Source of the DNA: Syngnathus acus | Lineage: Eukaryota > Chordata > Actinopteri > Syngnathiformes > Syngnathidae | Reading direction: 5' to 3' | Length of the DNA stretch: 64,000 nt | NCBI RefSeq assembly: GCF_901709675.1 | Contig: NC_051099.1 | Span: forward strand, 3,410,001-3,474,000 | In this document: in pieces, positions 59,001-64,000 of the stretch | Position numbering within the stretch: the stretch's first letter is position 1 | Layout: the number at the start of each line of letters is the position of its first letter | Translations under genes and position numbers: made by a program | Notes under the pieces: model-generated | The model's database searches: none | What the model saw: the letters and a program-made list of their open reading frames with translations, nothing else | Told to the model about the DNA's origin: nothing

Positions 59001-60955
59001 CGCCACCTGCACCAGGAGACACTACGAAAGGTCCGACTTGAGCGCTTTTTTCCCGCTCGAGCGGCTGTTGCTCCGACTGGCATATCGAAATGCGTCTTTT
59101 TGTCTCAGGCTGATGCTCCCGTACGAAGAGCACCTGATAGCCGGAGGCATGGAACTCAAAATCCCACAGTGCAGCCTGGCCGTGAAGCCCAGAGGCATCC
59201 GAGGGAGGAAGCCGCTCCCGCGGGGAAGAAAACCCGGACCCAAAGTCAAAGCCAAGATGGCGGACGTAAGAACAACACACAGCGTATGAAGTTGTGAGCC
59301 TATGGAAGCTATTCACACCATCTTTCCGTGTTGACTTTCTTCCTGTCTGCGCAGATGACCGCCCCCGGCGCCGGCGAGGGCACCGCGGTGGTGGTGAAGC
59401 GGGGGCGAGGCCGTCCGCCCGGCAAGCGCAACAAGGCCACGCTGATGGCCGAGGCCAAACTGCTGGCTCAGCAACAAGCCAGAGTCAAAGCGGAGTCTCC
59501 CACGCCTCTTCTGCTAGCCCCAAGCGCCAATGGACTGACGCCAAGCAGCAGCGCGCCGCAGGTACGAGCTGCACTCGCGATTCCGATTCAGTTCTCCGTG
59601 TCAAAATTATGTTGAAAAGTCACTTTCCCCACCAGATGCTGACCATCTCCCTTCTATCTTCTCTCTAGGTGTCGCAGCCAGCCCTCCTCCCTGTGAACAT
59701 GCCCCTCGCCACGGACCCGTCCCCCATGTCCACCCCTTTCCTCCCCTTTCCACCCAAGCCAAAGGAGCCCGAGGATCGGGCCGGGGAGTCCGCAGCCGTC
59801 CTCCTCTCTGGCCTGCCTCGCCACTTTGTGGGCGGGTCGTTGGGAGGGTTCAGCCCCATCAAAGGTCTGTGTCCCCTGGACGTACTAAGGAACTGCGTGG
59901 GCTTCCAGAGGGTCACAGAGAGCCCGGCCCTGACGCCCCAAGAACCGAGTCAGCCGCACATGACAATCTACACCTTGCAACCCAAACGCGGAAACCCGGA
60001 CACGCCTCTTCCGAGCGGAGACCAGTTGCTTCCGCCGCCGGCCCGCCCGATTCATCAGCACCACAGCATGTGCTCGGGGTGCAATGTAGACGAGGACGCC
60101 CAGAGGGGGAGTGTCCGAGAGGCCAGGAACCGCCATCCTCTTCCCCCTCTCCGGGTCCTGCCTTTGGACCTGGACTGTAGTGTCCAAGTACGACAACTGA
60201 TGAGGACTCGTCTGGGTTCGAGTCAGTTTCAAACCTTCTCCCGCCGGCTGTCCGAGGTGCTTTCCCAGGACTTGAGCACCAAGCCGCCTTGCACGCCCTT
60301 CACGCCACCGCCGGAGCAGGCCCTGCCCCTCAACCTCAGCAAACGCTTTACGCTCAAGAGACCCGACCCGGACCCGGCCGAGCTCACTCGATCAACCGCT
60401 AACGGAACAGAGTACGAGCCGTCTCTCAAAAGAGTCAAAGCCGACTGCTCGGAGCGCCCCGCAGACTTTAGCATGGGCGGTGGCCACGGGCGCCCCATAT
60501 CGGGGTCCACCGGAGGCGGAGGCCAGGAACTTGGAGCCAAAAGCCAGGAAGAGCCAGCAGACCTGAGCTCCCCCAGCAGGATCAGGGCTTTCCTGCTCGG
60601 CCTGCCGCCATTCCAAGTGAAACTGGACGAGGATCTGAACGGGATCAAGTTCGGCAAAGTTCCGTCGGGCTCCGAGACGGAAAGCCAGAGGATCGTATCG
60701 GTTAAGAAAGAAGGCGAAGCGGCAATAATGGATATGAGTAACCACAAGTCAGAGTCCATAACCAAACAGGTAGGAAATGTCGAGATGCTGAACGAGGACG
60801 TCAAGGAGGATGGGAATGCTTTGGCGGATAAAATGGAGAACTTGTGCGGTCAGATGATAGCCAATGTGGAAAAACGTGACGTGGACGTCTCAAAAGGCCA
60901 CCCGAGCCCCGTTCTGTCCCAGGCCGGTGCTCTGGTCCTGGCTCAGCAGAGTTGA
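51745..60955 (+). CDS. ARID5-like DNA-binding protein, 923 aa, 12 exons
   Basis: Exons 51745-51765, 55985-56137, 56240-56347, 57414-57615, 57705-57935, 58013-58119, 58586-58733, 58813-58865, 58933-59030, 59109-59265, 59355-59561 and 59669-60955 keep phase. Exon 1 encodes only MEHNAIQ; joined to WLGAPSCQRG it matches the human ARID5B start (MEPNSLQWVGSP), which fixes the start. Residues 8-95 continue the ARID5B N-block (LYFLPEDTPKGR, GEDEVLAVS), then SYPQYCRYRSLQRRIQD and YCRDTFNHPTLE. The ARID is at about 295-385 (LGFKKIDLFLMYSVVRRLGG, GCPGSTSAATCTRRHYERL). AT-hook-like RGRPRKRRGRD, RGRKPLPRGRKPGPK and KRGRGRPPGKRN are seen. The C-part has PLNLS and PADLS, CtBP-type sites. It is likely a nuclear transcription regulator. 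It could be an arid5b paralog or the fish gene arid6; I leave it open. Confidence 0.88.
52991..53016 (+). repeat. (GT)n microsatellite in ARID5-like intron 1
   Basis: Thirteen GT units, then a short interrupted extension. Confidence 0.95.
57007..57031 (+). repeat. 25-G homopolymer, followed by a second G run
   Basis: A run of about 25 G is followed 10 bases later by nine more G, in ARID5-like intron 3. It could fold as a G-quadruplex on this strand. Long homopolymers are also where assemblies are least reliable. Confidence 0.8.
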
Positions 60956-63559
60956 AGAGAGTCCACCCACAAAAACAATTTTTTTTTCTTTGCCAACATC
61001 TGCGCTCAGAATGTTTCCGATCCCATTCTTACAGTCGCGCTGACGATTGCAAATCATTTCTTCCCAGTCAAACAAGAAAGAGACTTGTGACGACGCACTG
61101 CCTCGCAGCCCCACCCGTCTCATCCATCATTCAGAAGAAACATTAAGAGCAAGAAATACATTTAAGCTAAGTCGGTTCCGCTTATTGACGATGCTATGCA
61201 TCGAGGCGCCGGAACGAGCATCTGAACTATAAGTCTGCTAGCTTCAAATTCAAATCGTACTCTAGTTCTGTCCAGACAGATATTTTCTGATTTATAAAAA
61301 AAAAAAAAAAATTGTTCTCGGGAGTCTTCGCATTATATATGTACATTTATCGCAAGTTGTGCTTCGTTAGTTAGCTCGACAATATGAAGTGTACTATTAA
61401 CCGGCTTTTCTGACACGAACGTGCCTTAAGGAAGCGGCCCGCGGTTATCGCTGGCTTCACTTTGCTTTAAAGAGATACCTTGGCAGCGGCATGGAAATTC
61501 TCACAGCACGCCACCAAACAAAAATCTTTTTTTTTTTCCCGCGGTATTCATTTTCAAAATGAGATGGTTATTTTTGGTCTTTTCCTTTTGAAATCATCTG
61601 TTTATGGTTCAAATTTGCACACGTCTATAGTTCTACACTAATCACCTCCCCCACCAATGAGTAGTGGAAGCAACGACTACTACTGACGGCTTCATGATGA
61701 CTCGGTGCTGTTTATTTCTTGCTATGTAGCGGTTGCCATATTGTTGTTGCGCCAAAGCTGATACTGTATAATTCAACACTCTAAACCTCCACATACACTA
61801 CAAGTGTGTGTCATAGTGTCACTTTTATTTTTATTTTTTTCTTCCAATCATATTTGCAGTCTGATCATTTTACATGGGGGAGAAATATGGATGACTTTCC
61901 ATTGTTTCACTTTTTATTTATTGAGTGAGCGTAGCGACGGTAGCTGTGCTGGGAATAAAGTTGGATTGCTAAAAGAAAATGTAAAAGTTACCAGGTTATG
62001 CGAAAAAATGTGACACGATAAGAATAAAGTGATATTATGAGACAAATTTGTAAATTTGATAGAATTAACAATGTAGAAAATATAGATGGCAGAAGTTGTA
62101 TATTAACAGAAAAAAGTTGTCATACTTTCACGAGGGAAATTCTAAAATAGAATTGTCCTAATTTTAGGAAGAAAAAGTTGGAATGTTTTGCCTTTTTTTC
62201 TTTAGAGTATTTTTGCAATTTACAAGATGAACATTTTCAAAAATGTTGAAAAAAAGTCGAAATTTTACGTGAAACAATGAGCTAAAATAGCTAACACTAC
62301 AAGAATGCCGTAATACACTATTGTGAGATTTACCATAACCTTTTTCCTTAATCATAAAAAACAAATTATTCTTTTCTTCTCGTATTATTACAAGTTTATT
62401 CTCGGAACATTGAGGGTTTTCCCCTCTTGTAATTATAGTGCGTCTAGAAATTAATTATTAACAATTAGCATTGCAGGTTTTTTCTTTTAAAAATAAAAAA
62501 TAAACTTTATGACATTTTTTTTTCCTCGTCCAACACTAATCCTCTTGAACTTTATCCTTGTCTAAAGTGGCATTTTTCTGTGCTAATCGTGATAGCCACT
62601 TTTAAAACACACGTGCCGTTTCCATTTGGTCTTTCCACTTGAAGCCATTTTGTCTCGCTGACTATGTTTTGGCTCAAGCATGTCGCAGCAACTCACTGGG
62701 TGCCAGTTGATTTATTTTTTTCATTATTATTTTGAACATTCTTGCATGTTTTATGTTGGATGAAACGCCACTGAGTGGGTCGGGTTGGGGTCTTGTAGTC
62801 TAAAGAGCATGTTAAAAAAATGAATTAGTCTTTTTCTGTTTGCTCTTTGACTATTTAAGCTTATGTTAGGTTATGAATATTTTCTTACAGGTTTCAATGT
62901 TTACATTTGATTTATGTTGTATGCATGTTGATGTACGTATAGCCGGTGTTTTTGCACACTACCGCAACATGAATAGTTTTTAATGGCACTGTACTTAAAC
63001 ATTAAAAAGTGCCTGATTACTTTGGAGCCAACTAAGGTATTTCAAAAAAATTGGTTGGTTGACGATCTTTACAATTTTTCCTCCCCTTCCATATGTGTAT
63101 TTGTCATAAATGATGGCAGCACAAGTTCGGTTACCATTTGTTGGGTTTTTTTTTCCTAATAGCATTAAAGAAAGAATGGCAGTGTCAGGTACCATTCCAT
63201 ATTAACAGACTGTATATTTATAATAAAAGTATTCTGATAATAAAACTTCTTATTTTATTGTTATGCCACTAGTGGCCACATAGAGCACACTTTCGACAGT
63301 CTCCATACTGTTGATTGATCAAAAATAATGATCATTTAATTTGGTAAATATTATTGTTGATTAATTATTGCCGCTCTGTATTTCACAGAAGAACCGAGTG
63401 TCACATGAAATATCAAAAGCCGGTGAGTCAAATTATTATTATTTGTAGCTATTGTAAAATATGGCGGACATGTTTGTTTTCTTCATGAATAATTCCCAGT
63501 GGTACGTAAATATATTCTTATATTGTGTTCACTACCACATTGACACACAAGATGGCGGC

Positions 63560-63636
<77 letters not shown>

Positions 63637-64000
63637 ATCATGTTCTTGTGTGATATTGCAGTGATTTATTTTTTCCCTAATCCTGCAACCCACCAGCCAA
63701 ACATGTCTATAAACCTTATGATGAGAAAATACACAAGTTTTGGAAAATCCTAAAATGTAAGTAAGCTTTTTTTTATTTTCCATCTTTAGCAGAAGCTCTG
63801 ACCTCAATCTGAGGATTTACAAGCGCTCTCTGTGACCATTTGCCGGATTAAATTCTTCCATATTTCTAAGTGTTATTTATTTCTTCGTCAAACCGAGTGC
63901 ACGCTAATCTGGACCCTGTACTAATTTGTTCTGTCCGTCACGCTCGGTAGGAAACGGAAAGGTAGCAGTTTTGTGTTAACTCGCTCGGGACCGGAATAGG
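60956..64000. other. ARID5-like 3' UTR and downstream DNA
   Basis: AT-rich DNA without a recognised gene. AATAAA-type signals occur near 62025 and 63221, the latter probably the main poly(A) signal. It includes a (TAGA)n microsatellite. Confidence 0.5.
63561..63636 (+). repeat. (TAGA)n microsatellite
   Basis: About 19 uninterrupted TAGA units. Confidence 0.97.

Overview
This window is teleost fish genomic DNA. Vertebrate genes are split into many short exons with GT-AG introns. There is a replication-dependent histone cluster with stem-loop 3' ends, a fish-type odorant receptor, a eukaryotic tRNA, and abundant microsatellites and fish-type interspersed repeats. No prokaryotic or viral gene set is present. 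Exon boundaries were placed by reading splice sites and checking codon phase across every junction. Family names rest on remembered motifs, not on a database search.

Layout from left to right. (1) 1-6178: three TIM/HAVCR-family immunoglobulin receptor genes on the minus strand. Gene A runs off the left edge, gene B is complete (251 aa) and gene C is complete (238 aa). A segmental duplication of about 1.2 kb copied the 5' part of gene B and the 3' exons of gene C. (2) 6179-11659: mostly featureless intergenic DNA. (3) 11660-16330: an alpha-1 adrenergic receptor, best matched to ADRA1B, in five exons. (4) 17700-25302: a histone cluster with two H2B genes in inverted orientation, then H3, H1 and H4 on the minus strand. 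No H2A gene is seen. Between the two H2B genes lies an unrecognised minus-strand gene with three internal repeats and a homopolymer frame break. (5) 25972-28938: ncf1 (p47phox), followed by tRNA-Trp at 29572-29643. (6) 34030-36250: a beta-galactoside alpha-2,6-sialyltransferase of the ST6GAL1 type. (7) 38469-39416: an intronless odorant receptor of the fish OR131 type. (8) 40234-44770: uimc1 (RAP80), 18 exons including a likely non-coding first exon, 860 aa. (9) 46293-49929: a hexokinase with one catalytic unit, 482 aa. (10) 51745-60955: an ARID5-like DNA-binding protein, 12 exons, 923 aa. Its probable 3' UTR follows.

The genes do not form one pathway. The TIM receptors and p47phox are both phagocyte or immune genes. 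The TIM-ADRA1B and UIMC1-hexokinase pairings resemble human 5q33 and 5q35 neighbourhoods. The least explained object is the three-repeat gene inside the histone cluster. Other unusual points are the extra introns in the adrenergic receptor, the Lys substitutions in the p47phox PX pocket, KSPVF repeats in RAP80, and several mobile elements with readable ends.
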